From an uncultured Pseudomonadales bacterium (GTDB taxonomy: Bacteria; Pseudomonadota; Gammaproteobacteria; Pseudomonadales; Cellvibrionaceae), in NCBI GenBank assembly GCA_947494095.1, contig CANLTI010000048.1:1-36080 (forward strand): a DNA stretch of 36,080 bases, read 5' to 3'. Made by a program: the position numbers and the translations under genes. The notes under the pieces are model-generated. The model had not been told where the DNA came from and searched no databases. It worked only from the letters and a program-made list of their open reading frames with translations. Numbering within the stretch: position 1 is the stretch's first letter; each line of letters opens with the position of its first letter. Of this stretch, positions 26,662 to 35,774 are shown piece after piece.

Positions 26662-26820
26662 ATGAGCTCAGCGGGTATTCTATTTGTGGTCACTTTATTC
26701 GGCATGATTTATCGGTATCAGTATCTGTCTTTTGCTAAGAATGAGGCGTATCGAGTGGTCTTAGATAGTAAGTTTGGGTGTGTCGATGACACCCATAATA
26801 ATTCAACCACCTGCAGGTAG
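26662..26820 (+). CDS. Possible small membrane peptide, 52 aa
   Basis: The frame MSSAGILFVVTLFGMIYRYQ is followed by a polar tail with two cysteines, and ends 6 bases before the GH43 start. One hydrophobic segment is present. No ribosome site is visible and no homologue is recognised. It may be a degraded gene, or a leader overlapping the GH43 promoter. Its inclusion is tentative. Confidence 0.25.
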   Translation: MSSAGILFVVTLFGMIYRYQYLSFAKNEAYRVVLDSKFGCVDDTHNNSTTCR

Positions 26821-26826
26821 ATCATC

Positions 26827-28470
26827 ATGTTTGTTTTTAATCCCTATGCTAGGCAAGTGCTTAGCGGTAAGGCGTTAGTGTTTTTGCTGTTTTGGCTAGG
26901 CTGTTTGGCCTTGTCAGGGCATTCGTGGGCAACAGCAAAAGATTCCTTTTTAAACCCTATTTTATCGGGGTTTTATCCAGATCCTTCTATTGTACGTGTT
27001 GATGATACCTATTATATGGTGAACTCCACCTTTGAATGGTTTCCCGGTATGCCTATTCATAGGAGTAAAGATTTGGTTAATTGGGAGCTGATTGGCCACG
27101 GGCTTCATCGGCAGGACCAGCTCACATTACAAGAAGGCTTGGGCGATTATAAGGGTATATTTGCCGTCACTATTCGCCATCATAAAGGCTTGTTTTATTT
27201 AATTACAACCTGCGTCGAGTGTACTAAAGGCGGTAATTTTTACGTGACCGCTAAAAACCCCGAAGGGCCTTGGTCTAAACCTGTGTGGCTAGATTCACCA
27301 GGCATCGATCCTTCTATTATGTGGGATGATGACGGTAAGGCCTACTATGTTGGTCACGGTAATTTGGCTGCTAAAGAAGCCTGGCCGGAGCAACAAGGCG
27401 TATGGTTGCAAGAGCTAGATACCGGGTTGGGCAAGTTAGTGGGCCCTCGCAAGCAGCTTACGTATGGTCATGCCAATAACGCCAGTTGGACCGAAGGCCC
27501 TCATTTATACAAAATTAATGGCCAGTACTTACTATTGGTGGCTGAAGGGGGCACGGGATACTTCCATGGTGTAACCGCGCATCATAGTAAAAGTGTTTGG
27601 GGGCCTTATGTGGCCGATTACGTGAACCCGGTATTAACCCACCGCCATTTAGGGCGCGATTATCCTATTCACTCAATAGGTCATGCCGACTTAGTACAAA
27701 CACAAAAAGGTGATTGGTGGTCGGTGATACTGGGCAAGCGCTACGTGGATGGCGCCACTTTGCTTGCGCGTGAAACCTTTTTAACCCCTGTGGCGTTTGA
27801 AGGTGAAACGCCCATCTTCAACCCAGGTGTTGGCAAAGTGACGCTGGAGCAAAAGCGACCTAATTTACCTTGGTCTCCGGTAAAAAAAGCCCCTATCAGA
27901 GATGATTTTAATAGCCCAACATTAGCGCTTCAATGGAATATGCTGCGCACACCACAAAGCCAGTGGTATACCTTGGCAAATGGCAACTTAGTTTTACAGC
28001 CGCGCTCACAAAAACTACAAGCGCTGACTAACCCCTCGTTTATGGCTCGCCGCATAGAAGATCATGACTTTACGGCCACTACGGCGTTAAGTTTTAGCGC
28101 GCAAAAACCTGGTCAGCAAGCAGGTTTGGCTATTTATCGTAATAGCCAAAGCCACTTTACCCTTATGAAAGAGGGCAGTGCCTTGGTAATTACACAGGTG
28201 CGCAAAGGTGTTGCAACCGAAATTGCGCGCACAGTTTATACCGATGAGACCGTGGTGCTCAGGGCGCAAGCCCACGGGCGCAAATTGCAGTTTTTGTTTG
28301 GCTCAAGTGAAGCCAATATGAAACCTATCGGGAAGGTATTAGATATGGCTGTTATTTCTTTTGAAGAGGCGTTTGGCTTTAACGGGCCGTATGTGGGGCT
28401 TTATGCCACAAGTGACCACAAAAAAGCGCCTACAGCACGTTTTGCTTGGTTTGATTATAAGGCTTTATAA
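26827..28470 (+). CDS. Secreted glycoside hydrolase family 43 (beta-xylosidase/arabinofuranosidase type)
   Basis: GH43 enzymes are inverting hydrolases acting mainly on xylan and arabinan side chains. The 547-residue product has a signal peptide (cleavage near HSWA, about residue 36). The five-bladed propeller (about 40-345) has the catalytic base in GFYPDPSIV (D52), the pKa-tuning aspartate in GIDPSIMWDDDG (about D161) and the acid in SWTEGPHLY (about E223). A C-terminal beta-sandwich, DUF1349/GH43_C2 type (about 355-545), begins IRDDFNSPTLALQWNML. AGGTAG lies upstream of the ATG. The closest architecture is xylosidase/arabinofuranosidase, but exact specificity is not decidable. It stands apart from the next gene by 415 bases. 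Confidence 0.93.
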   Translation: MFVFNPYARQVLSGKALVFLLFWLGCLALSGHSWATAKDSFLNPILSGFYPDPSIVRVDDTYYMVNSTFEWFPGMPIHRSKDLVNWELIGHGLHRQDQLTLQEGLGDYKGIFAVTIRHHKGLFYLITTCVECTKGGNFYVTAKNPEGPWSKPVWLDSPGIDPSIMWDDDGKAYYVGHGNLAAKEAWPEQQGVWLQELDTGLGKLVGPRKQLTYGHANNASWTEGPHLYKINGQYLLLVAEGGTGYFHGVTAHHSKSVWGPYVADYVNPVLTHRHLGRDYPIHSIGHADLVQTQKGDWWSVILGKRYVDGATLLARETFLTPVAFEGETPIFNPGVGKVTLEQKRPNLPWSPVKKAPIRDDFNSPTLALQWNMLRTPQSQWYTLANGNLVLQPRSQKLQALTNPSFMARRIEDHDFTATTALSFSAQKPGQQAGLAIYRNSQSHFTLMKEGSALVITQVRKGVATEIARTVYTDETVVLRAQAHGRKLQFLFGSSEANMKPIGKVLDMAVISFEEAFGFNGPYVGLYATSDHKKAPTARFAWFDYKAL

Positions 28471-28885
28471 CAGGTCACTGTTCAGCCAATGATCTATTGG
28501 CGGCTAATTTCGTTACCTCTAAATAGTGACTGCAAAAGGTTTATGCGTTTCAGTTATTTATAAAACACGGTGTAGTAACGCGCCAGTATCAGCCGCAACC
28601 TTGGTGTATACGCCTACCGTTTAAGGCCGTTGTCGTCTCAGATGTACGTATCTGGGCGTACCTATACGCTCTTTGGCTGTCCCAAGTTTTGTCTCAAACC
28701 TCCAAAGACCTACATAGGTGTGCCTATGTAGGTTCCATTTTTCCTAATTGTGATGCGTATATTATCTGTGGTCACTTCTACGGTGCATGCTTATATAGAC
28801 AACAGATGCACCCAAATGGCTTCTACTATGTTTTAGCCTTGTTTGGGTGTGATTTATATTGCGGCGATCATTAGGTTGAATAAAA
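28471..28885. other. Intergenic region between GH43 and the lipoprotein operon
   Basis: No gene is supported here. A perfect 11-bp stem, ACCTACATAGG/CCTATGTAGGT (28708-28733), is followed after four bases by TTTTT and may be a weak terminator. GCGTA/TACGC (near 28652) is a smaller hairpin. Bases 28767-28785 (CTGTGGTCACTT...GCATG) resemble bases 26687-26706 upstream of GH43. Confidence 0.55.
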
Positions 28886-31543
28886 ATGACTCTAAAACAT
28901 ATCCCTCACTTGTGTCAGCTTGCCTTGATGCTAGTGGGTTTAAGCGCATGCACGGGTACACCTACCGGCTCTTCCTCTAGCATAGGTAGCGCAAGTAGCA
29001 TAGGCAGTACAAGTAGCATGGCCAGCGCCAGCGCCAGCTCGCAGCCAGTGGCTATGTCTTCGGTAGTTGCCAGCTCATCATCGGCAGGCCCGTTACCGGT
29101 GGCAATTGTGAATATTGCCGGTGTGAGTGAAGGAGCGGTTTTAGCCTCAGGCGCCTCACTGACTATTGCGGTGGCGACAACCAACAATGCCAATGTGCGT
29201 AGTATTGAGCTTTTTTTAAACAATACTCTAGTGCGTAAAGAGGGTGTAGCGCCTTACGATTGGAACAACCAATCGCTTGGCCAAAACGATGCTGCATTGC
29301 AGTCATTAGACGCCGGCGATTACACGCTACGCATTGTATTAACGCCAAAAAGTGGCGCTAATACCACTCGGCAAATTCGTTTCCGTGTTGCCCAGAGCAG
29401 TGTAGAACCCAAACCCGATTTAGCCGCCCGCGCCCAGGCTATTTTTGATGCCGGTTGTGCTAACTCGAGCTGCCACGATGCCACCCCAGGTGGTGCGCGA
29501 GTAGATCTAGTAACCGGCACCCTAGATGACTTTGCCAAACGCTTAGTCGGTAAACCTTCTGGTGGCAGCAAGTGTGGTGACGAGTTAATTATTGACCCTA
29601 TGAACCCTGCCAACTCGCTCTTTTTAAAAATTACCGACTCTAGTGCCGGCGATCAATGTATGGCCAAAATGCCCTTTGGCAAAGCGGGTGTAACGCCGCA
29701 GGAGCACGCAGTACTCACCGAGTGGGTTACTGAGCTAGTTAAAATAGCGCCTCCGGTTATTAATCAGCCCAACAAGGTGACTCGTATTGAGCCTGTTGCA
29801 CTGAATAAAACACAAGGTTACTCGGTAGCGCACTATGCTAAAAAAATCCTGACCGGTAGCCCTTTAACGAATGGTGAATACCAACGTATTACCGGCAATA
29901 ATGATTTTAATGAAGCTGAGTATGAGGCTTTATTAAAGCAGTGGATAAAAACCGACAAATTTGACTACAAAATTCGACAGTTTTTACGCCTCGCACTACA
30001 ACAAAATGCATCCCCTTTAACCAATACCGACTACTGGGAGCAGCTCGGCGGCTTAGGCTATGCGCCAGATGCACCCGTCGACACATCGCGCACCCAAAAG
30101 GCACTGCATGAAATGATGGTGCAAACGGCGTTACGTATTATTAATACCAATCAAGACTTCCGCACCATAGTAACAACGCGCGATTGGGAGGTTAGCACCA
30201 TTGTGCTGGCCGCGCTGGGGCGTGCAGATCAGCAGCAGTTGAGTGAAAACAGTAATGAGCACCGCCTGCGAGATATGCCAGGGGTGATTGATAGCGACTA
30301 TGAAGATTGGCGCACCATTACGTTAAAGCAAGGTACAGCGCCTGGCCAATACGACAAAACCCAAGGCTACATACAGTCTATGCGCGCACTTAAAGATGGC
30401 GATAGTTACGAGTTATTAGCCCCTAGAATTGGCTTTTTTACCACGCCTGCTTTTATGTTTAATTGGGAAACAAACCCCTCTAACGAGTTCCGCATGACGC
30501 TTAACCAAACGCTAATTAGTGCGCTAGGGCTTAGCTTTGAAGCGGGTGACACCACTAAGCGCAACCACAGTGAAGGTATTATTGCCGACCATGCCGTGCC
30601 CGGTACCGATTGCCATGCCTGTCACACCCAAATGGACCCTATGCGCAATGTGTTTTTGAAGTATTACCACTCCGAAAACACTCGTGCACTTAAGCGTATA
30701 GGCTCACAGCGACCAGACTTTTCACTCCACGGCTTAACGCGTGAGGTTAAAAACATGGACGAGTTTGCGCAAGCCTTGGCTGATCACCCTCACTTTGCTT
30801 TTGCGTGGGCTAGTAAAATGTGCCAGTGGGTCACCTCGGTCGATTGCGATAAAAAATACCCCGATGATGTGAAAGATATCGCCGAAAAATTCAAAGCCTC
30901 GGGCTTTAAGTTTAAAACCCTTTTGCTCGAAACCTTTAAATCACCGCTGGTTACCAACGGTATTACCGATAATACCGAGATGCTAGTGAGTATTGCGCGT
31001 CAAGACCATTTTTGTACACATATTGATGGCGGCTTGAATGATATTGCTAAAAAGCGCGGCCGCACTAATGGCAAAGTTTTTTGTGGCAAGAGCATTCATT
31101 ACCGCACCGCGCAAACCGACCTTGTGCCTAATGATGAATATACACGCGGCAAAATTTCGTTGTTGCAGCCCTCGCAAATTGACCCGTTTTACGTGAAGTC
31201 GGTCGAGTACTTATGCTCAGATCGTGATTATTGGTTTATTGGTAATAAAAATAATGTGCCTTTTCATCGAGACAAAACCAATGAAATGCTCGACGATATC
31301 ACGCAAGTCATTTTAGGTATACCCAGCGAGCATGAGCACTACAGTGTGGCGCGCCAATCGGTGGCTCGCACTTACGCTGTGTTGCGCAAGTCACCTAAGT
31401 GCGCCAACCCCAATAAAGTGAATATTAAAAACAACGCAACGCCTAGTTGCGGCTATGCATTAGATGCACAAAAAGCCATAGAAACGCTCTGGAAGATGAC
31501 CTGTAGCGCCCCATCCACGATCAGCGTTGGCCTAGGCTTTTAG
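28886..31543 (+). CDS. Large lipoprotein with Ig-like domain and heme-type motifs
   Basis: The 885-residue protein starts with a lipoprotein signal (LALMLVGLSAC, Cys about 22) and a serine-rich linker (about 23-70), a style common in plant-wall-degrading Cellvibrionaceae. An Ig-like domain (about 72-168) contains IELFLNNTLVRKEGVAPYDW. A cytochrome-like segment follows with CANSSCH (C191, C196, H197, a CX4CH spacing). Further on, GTDCHACHTQMDPMRNVFLKY provides a canonical CxxCH (C576-H580) and resembles the DUF1592/DUF1588/DUF1585 proteins. It is the first gene of an operon with a Tat-exported partner 14 bases downstream. An electron-transfer or oxidative role outside the cytoplasm is inferred. 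The ribosome site is weak. Function is not known. Confidence 0.72.
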   Translation: MTLKHIPHLCQLALMLVGLSACTGTPTGSSSSIGSASSIGSTSSMASASASSQPVAMSSVVASSSSAGPLPVAIVNIAGVSEGAVLASGASLTIAVATTNNANVRSIELFLNNTLVRKEGVAPYDWNNQSLGQNDAALQSLDAGDYTLRIVLTPKSGANTTRQIRFRVAQSSVEPKPDLAARAQAIFDAGCANSSCHDATPGGARVDLVTGTLDDFAKRLVGKPSGGSKCGDELIIDPMNPANSLFLKITDSSAGDQCMAKMPFGKAGVTPQEHAVLTEWVTELVKIAPPVINQPNKVTRIEPVALNKTQGYSVAHYAKKILTGSPLTNGEYQRITGNNDFNEAEYEALLKQWIKTDKFDYKIRQFLRLALQQNASPLTNTDYWEQLGGLGYAPDAPVDTSRTQKALHEMMVQTALRIINTNQDFRTIVTTRDWEVSTIVLAALGRADQQQLSENSNEHRLRDMPGVIDSDYEDWRTITLKQGTAPGQYDKTQGYIQSMRALKDGDSYELLAPRIGFFTTPAFMFNWETNPSNEFRMTLNQTLISALGLSFEAGDTTKRNHSEGIIADHAVPGTDCHACHTQMDPMRNVFLKYYHSENTRALKRIGSQRPDFSLHGLTREVKNMDEFAQALADHPHFAFAWASKMCQWVTSVDCDKKYPDDVKDIAEKFKASGFKFKTLLLETFKSPLVTNGITDNTEMLVSIARQDHFCTHIDGGLNDIAKKRGRTNGKVFCGKSIHYRTAQTDLVPNDEYTRGKISLLQPSQIDPFYVKSVEYLCSDRDYWFIGNKNNVPFHRDKTNEMLDDITQVILGIPSEHEHYSVARQSVARTYAVLRKSPKCANPNKVNIKNNATPSCGYALDAQKAIETLWKMTCSAPSTISVGLGF

Positions 31544-31557
31544 GCGGAGAATTAACC

Positions 31558-32964
31558 ATGAAAAAACCACAAAACAAGCCACTTTTTAGCGCCCGCCGCA
31601 ACTTCCTTAAACAAAGTAGTTTAGGGGCTTTAAGCTTGTCTACCTGTGCCAGCGTAATTGGCGTACCGGCGAGTTTTTTGGCCGCTGGCACGGTAAGTGC
31701 TGCGAGCAATGCCAAATTCACAATATTGTCGCAATCATTGCAGGGCGAGCCTATTAACTGCAGTGGCCCCATGACGTTTGCCAGTGCAGGCAACCAAGCG
31801 GCAGGCCTTATTGAGCACCCTAAGGCATCAGAGCTAGGCACCGCATCACGCGGTAAAGTCAACGGTACTAGCTACTCAGGCAAAGACTTAGAAGAGTCGG
31901 TTGAGTTAACCATTGGCGGTCAAAAAGTATTAGCCGCTCGCCCTTGGCAAGAGTTGCCGCAGGCCTTTTTAAATAACCTATGCGGCGTGTGGTATCGCTC
32001 GGGGGCTAATGCTCACCCCGAAATGCCATCGGTAAAGGGGTTAAAGGGCGCGCTACGCGATGACTTAAACCCCAACCGTGGTGAAGAGTTAGGCTCGGCC
32101 ATTGCGTGGGATACCGCCGAGGCGTTGGGTACTTCGTTAAAAACCCCTTTAGTTTTATCTAAAAATGGTATGGCGGGGTTTTCTAAGGGTAACCCTTTAA
32201 CCATCTATAAGCCTTCGCAGGTAAAAAGTTTATTTGCCGCTACTGCCGGTAGCCACTTAGACCCAGCCGATTACGATAATTTATACAGTCAAATGATCGA
32301 TGAAGTGTATGCTAATTTAAAACAAAACGGCACTCAAAAACAGCGTGCCTTTTTAGATAATCACGCACTCACTCGTGCGCAGGCGCAAGCCATTGGCGAT
32401 AATCTAGGCACTGCATTAGATGCGATTGATGGCGATGATACGATCAACCAATTACGCACAGCTATTGCTTTTATTAAGCTGCGTTTAACGCCTGTGGTGT
32501 GTGTATCGCACGACTTTGCCGGCGATAATCACAGTGACAAAACATTGGTCGATGAAGCCAGCCGAACATTAAAAGGTATCGATAGCATGGTGCAATATTG
32601 GAAAATGGTTAGCGCGGCGGGTTTAGCCGATCAAACCAACTGGGTGACGCTAGATTGCTTTGGCCGCACACCGTTGCGCAATAAAGAAGGCGGTCGCGAC
32701 CATTTTAGTAATTTAACGTTGAGCTTTATGCACGGTAGCGGTATTAAAAGCGGCATGATGGGTGGCTTAGAGGCAAACAGTAAAAACCAGCCCGAAGCTA
32801 CTGGCATTAACTCTAAAAACGGCTCTAAAAACAACCCCGATATTGATGCCGAAAGCACTTTAGCGGCCTACGGTAAAACTGTGATTGCCGCGGCGGGTGT
32901 TGATGAAGAAAAAACCAATATTCGAGTACCCTCGGGCAAGGTCATATCGGCTGCGCTCGTTTAG
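31558..32964 (+). CDS. Tat-exported DUF1501-like protein
   Basis: The 468-residue protein begins with a twin-arginine signal (FSARRNFLKQSSLGALSLST), so it should be exported folded, possibly with a cofactor. The C-terminal half has PVVCVSHDFAGDNHSDKTL, LDCFGRTPLRNKEGGRDHFS and HGSGIKSGMMGG, resembling the DUF1501 family, whose fold is related to sulfatases and alkaline phosphatases. Members often sit beside cytochrome-type DUF1592/PSCyt proteins in planctomycetes and myxobacteria. It starts 14 bases after the lipoprotein gene with GGAGA upstream, and a strong terminator follows, so the two form a closed operon. The enzymatic activity is not established, and the DUF1501 assignment is by eye. 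Confidence 0.72.
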   Translation: MKKPQNKPLFSARRNFLKQSSLGALSLSTCASVIGVPASFLAAGTVSAASNAKFTILSQSLQGEPINCSGPMTFASAGNQAAGLIEHPKASELGTASRGKVNGTSYSGKDLEESVELTIGGQKVLAARPWQELPQAFLNNLCGVWYRSGANAHPEMPSVKGLKGALRDDLNPNRGEELGSAIAWDTAEALGTSLKTPLVLSKNGMAGFSKGNPLTIYKPSQVKSLFAATAGSHLDPADYDNLYSQMIDEVYANLKQNGTQKQRAFLDNHALTRAQAQAIGDNLGTALDAIDGDDTINQLRTAIAFIKLRLTPVVCVSHDFAGDNHSDKTLVDEASRTLKGIDSMVQYWKMVSAAGLADQTNWVTLDCFGRTPLRNKEGGRDHFSNLTLSFMHGSGIKSGMMGGLEANSKNQPEATGINSKNGSKNNPDIDAESTLAAYGKTVIAAAGVDEEKTNIRVPSGKVISAALV

Positions 32965-33008
32965 CGTTATTTTACTTTTATGGTCGCCGTGATTAAGACG
33001 GCCTAGTT

Positions 33009-33042
33009 AGCCTTTATTAGCCTTGCTAATAAAGGCTTTTTT
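33009..33042 (+). terminator. Rho-independent terminator of the lipoprotein/Tat operon
   Basis: A perfect 13-bp stem, AGCCTTTATTAGC/GCTAATAAAGGCT, with loop CTT, is followed by six T residues about 45 bases after the stop codon. Confidence 0.95.
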
Positions 33043-33180
33043 ATGTTGGGGATAAAGAGGCTATGCCCGCGAGGGGGTGTGGTACGTTATGTTGTGCTTG
33101 TTTGGTTTGTATCAGTGTTAATTATTTTTATTTTTGGATTTAGCTCATAATTATTTGGGTTGATCTGGGTTGGGTCGTGT

Positions 33181-33338
33181 CGGGGCGCCACCCTCGCCAT
33201 CCATTCAAGGCACGCGGCAAGTACTTCCCTGTAGGCTCTAGTCGGCTCCTGCCTCCAAAGGCCTTGAATCGATAACGCGGGTGGCTTTTAGTTAACGGTT
33301 TGGCTTTTTTAATGGTTATTTAGAGTGAGTGTGTGTTT
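33181..33338. repeat. Palindromic repeat, family P, copy 2
   Basis: The sequence from CGGGGCGCCACCC through CTTGAATCGATAACGCGGG to ATGGTTATTTAG matches the copy at 17893-18040, but with changes in both arms. The next copy, at 33398, is nearly identical. Bases 33043-33180 between the terminator and this copy contain no recognised feature. Confidence 0.9.
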
Positions 33339-33346
33339 TCGTGGTT

Positions 33347-33386
33347 GTGATTTTGTGGTTTTGTGATTTTGTGATTTTGTGATTTT
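33347..33386. repeat. 8-bp microsatellite GTGATTTT, five units
   Basis: Five tandem units of GTGATTTT, one with a G for A, lie just before palindromic copy 3. Copy 1 of the same family is likewise preceded by a simple repeat. Confidence 0.9.
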
Positions 33387-33397
33387 GATAGGAGGAT

Positions 33398-33541
33398 CGG
33401 GGCGCCACCCTCGCCATCCATTCAAGGCACGCGGCAAGTACTTCCCTGTCGGCTCTAGTCGGCTCCTGCCTCCAAAGGCCTTGAATCGATAACGCGGGTG
33501 GCTTTTAGTTGACGGTTTGGCTTTTTTAATGGTTATTTAGA
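33398..33541. repeat. Palindromic repeat, family P, copy 3
   Basis: This repeats bases 33181-33324 at an offset of 217 with very few changes. It ends in ATGGTTATTTAGATTTGG and is followed by GGTGTGCCTGTCC (33547-33559), the same motif as the RAYT element right ends. Confidence 0.9.
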
Positions 33542-33612
33542 TTTGGGGTGTGCCTGTCCTCGTATTTCTTGGTACTATTTAACATTAAAGGATAACTCAA
33601 TGGAAAATTATA

Positions 33613-34395
33613 ATGAAGCTAGATGGTCATGCTAAGTTAACAAATAATGCGATAAAAGGTTTTAAGAATCGGTGTGATAAAGCTACAGGTATGCTCTTTA
33701 GGGAGAAACTCTGTAAAAGCCCTCAGTTTAGTATTCTCAGAAGAGAATGGAAGAATAAGGAGGCATCAAATAAGTATGATAATGATAAGTTAAGTAAATA
33801 TATAGTTCTTCAGGAGCTATCACTGTTTGGTGAGACCTTTCATAGCTTAAACAGTGGATACTTAGTTCGAGAGGTTGTTGCAGTAGATCTGGAACCGATG
33901 AAAATCCGACATCATTTTTTTGATGCTGGACAGAAATATCATTTTATGAGGCGCTCATCGAATGCTACTGTCAGACAGGCACGTATTGAGTGTGTAGAAT
34001 TTATTAAAGTTAATGTGGTCAATTGGATCGGTAAGATGAATAGGCTGCTAACACATTAAATTCATGGCCGTTCTGCCGCCGGTACAAAGGTTATGCTGAA
34101 TAGAGGTGCTGCATCTTATATGGCTGTGGCCTTACACTCCTTGCAAGATTCTTTTTCGCCCGGCCATACTCAGCGAGATAAATTTACAGACCCTAATGCA
34201 CCTGGGGGAATTCTTGAGATACATATCTACTCTAAACAAGATCACAGCAAACACAGTAGTGATGACTTTGAATCGGGATCAATAGATTCCGTGCACGCTA
34301 AAGCAGCGATAAATGCTTCATCTGAATTGATGTATATAGCCGCTCATGCGGTGGGTAATAAAGCTAATTTTTTAAATGATTGGAAGTTGTTTTAG
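33613..34395 (+). pseudogene. Zinc phospholipase/HET-C-like protein interrupted by one stop codon
   Basis: Two frames, 33613-34059 and 34093-34395, lie in the same reading frame and are separated only by TAA at 34057-34059. Ignoring it gives one 260-residue product: MKLDGHAKLTNNAIKGFK, then a long middle part, then HGRSAAGTKVMLNRGAASYM and AVALHSLQDSFSPGHTQR. The N-terminal GHAKLT histidine and the HSLQDSFSPGH motif resemble zinc-binding sites of phospholipase C/S1-P1-nuclease and HET-C-type proteins, which also occur as polymorphic toxin tips. No secretion signal is seen. A recent nonsense mutation is the simplest reading. A real two-gene arrangement is less likely because the second part lacks a ribosome site. 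Function is inferred from motifs alone. Confidence 0.6.
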
Positions 34396-34430
34396 GCAAG
34401 GTGGCTTAGAATATCAAGTAAGGTTAAATA

Positions 34431-34715
34431 GTGAAAAATAAACTTTTATTATTGCTATTATGGACAGTTGTTTGGACTGTTATTTTCATTCTATTTCCTG
34501 ATCTTTTTCCAGTGCATACTCATTTAAAATATTCCTCATTATTGTCACCGTTTATATTGGTTACCGTATTGTTTAGCGACCCTGCAGATCTTTTGGTAGG
34601 CGAATTCCCTGAGGCTCTTTATCCTGGTGTGGTGTACTGGATTGTGGCGCTAATACTGTTGCTGGCACCTTTTGGTGAGCTAAAAAAATACTGTTTAGAG
34701 GGCGGTAAATTTTAA
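34431..34715 (+). CDS. Small membrane protein, 94 aa
   Basis: Three hydrophobic segments are seen near residues 4-27, 36-50 and 65-80. The GTG start (34431) has AAGGTT upstream. It follows the broken phospholipase-like gene after 35 bases. If that gene was a toxin, this could be a membrane immunity protein, but that rests only on position and is weak. The last codons abut the truncated end of the IS630 remnant, so the 3' end could be altered by the insertion. The family is not recognised. Confidence 0.55.
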   Translation: MKNKLLLLLLWTVVWTVIFILFPDLFPVHTHLKYSSLLSPFILVTVLFSDPADLLVGEFPEALYPGVVYWIVALILLLAPFGELKKYCLEGGKF

Positions 34716-34716
34716 G

Positions 34717-35495
34717 CTGTTGAATGAAACACGCATTATCTAATATGATATGCAAGCGCCTGGATAACGGATATTGTTGATTCAGTGTTTCCAATAGCTC
34801 TATCGTAGAGTCAGCATTGACCGTCTCAGATTCAATCAAAGTGACATCCATAGTTTCTATATTGATCGCGCCATGTAAATTAAGGCGTTGACGCCCAGAG
34901 TTTGTGTGCAAACATTTTTTTTGACCGCGCTTAATCCATCCGTAAGCGGCCATTGTATTATGCTCTGGGTGAACGGCATCAAGGAATAAAACCTCTTCAT
35001 CATCAGCCTTTCATCCATAAAACGCTCATAATATTCAACAAACTCTTCTTGTGCTTATCGGTCAGGGTTGCCATGAATCAATGTGGGTTTCTTGTAAACA
35101 TAATTCAAGCGATGCAGTAAATCCCGCATACCACTCACACTATAATCGATCGAGAATACTCGGCTCACATAATCAACAATTTCTTGTACTGTGAGATATA
35201 CTCGATTTTCAAGCTCTTGACACAACATGTTTTTCTGCTCTTCGTTGAGCAAACTGACACGCCCTTGATAGCGCGTTGCTATCAAGCCTTTAATACCTGA
35301 TTCCTTATATTTATGAATGTAAGTACGTAAAGTTTCATCATCGATGAGCAAGGCCTCTTTAACTCCTTTTAGTGTCCAGCCGGTGCCCAATAATATTACT
35401 GCATTAATTTTATAAGCTGCACGCCGATTCGACTCGGCCTTATGGGCTGAGCGCAGGGTCATAATCTCTTCATCGGTAAGCCAAAAGTCTTTCAT
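34717..35495 (-). pseudogene. IS630-family transposase, broken
   Basis: The N-terminal part (35055-35495) is a helix-turn-helix region (LRTYIHKYKESGIKGLIATR, LLNEEQKNMLCQELENRV). It stops at TAA after HGNPDR, and the same frame continues AQEEFVEYYERFMDE. A one-base loss near 35005-35015 then shifts the frame to ADDEEVLFLDAVHPEHNTMA and AAYGWIKRGQ, the DDE domain. LHIILDNA, a later active-site segment, is the last recognisable part before truncation near 34717. With three lesions it is inactive. Confidence 0.9.
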
Positions 35496-35774
35496 ATGAT
35501 GATTTTATCAAGAGATAAGAGTATTTCAATAGGCAGTGACTATTAAAACCTAAATTTCAAACGCCATGGGTATATGTATACAATGAATTGATTTAGCTGG
35601 GTGCTTCTTAATAGTGACTAAAAATGTAATATAGCTTTAGTATTCTATAAATAGCTGTGTCGTTGGTGCGCAGCTTTATCGCTTAGCTCAGCGCAAGGCC
35701 GGCTTACGTTAAGTAACGTATTGTTTTATGTGTTAGATTATTAAAGCTCGATATGTTTTAAGTATAGCTGTCCT

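Noticed and set aside
28689..28874. 61-codon frame upstream of the lipoprotein
   Set aside because: It covers a hairpin and the probable promoter region; there is no ribosome site and its composition is atypical.
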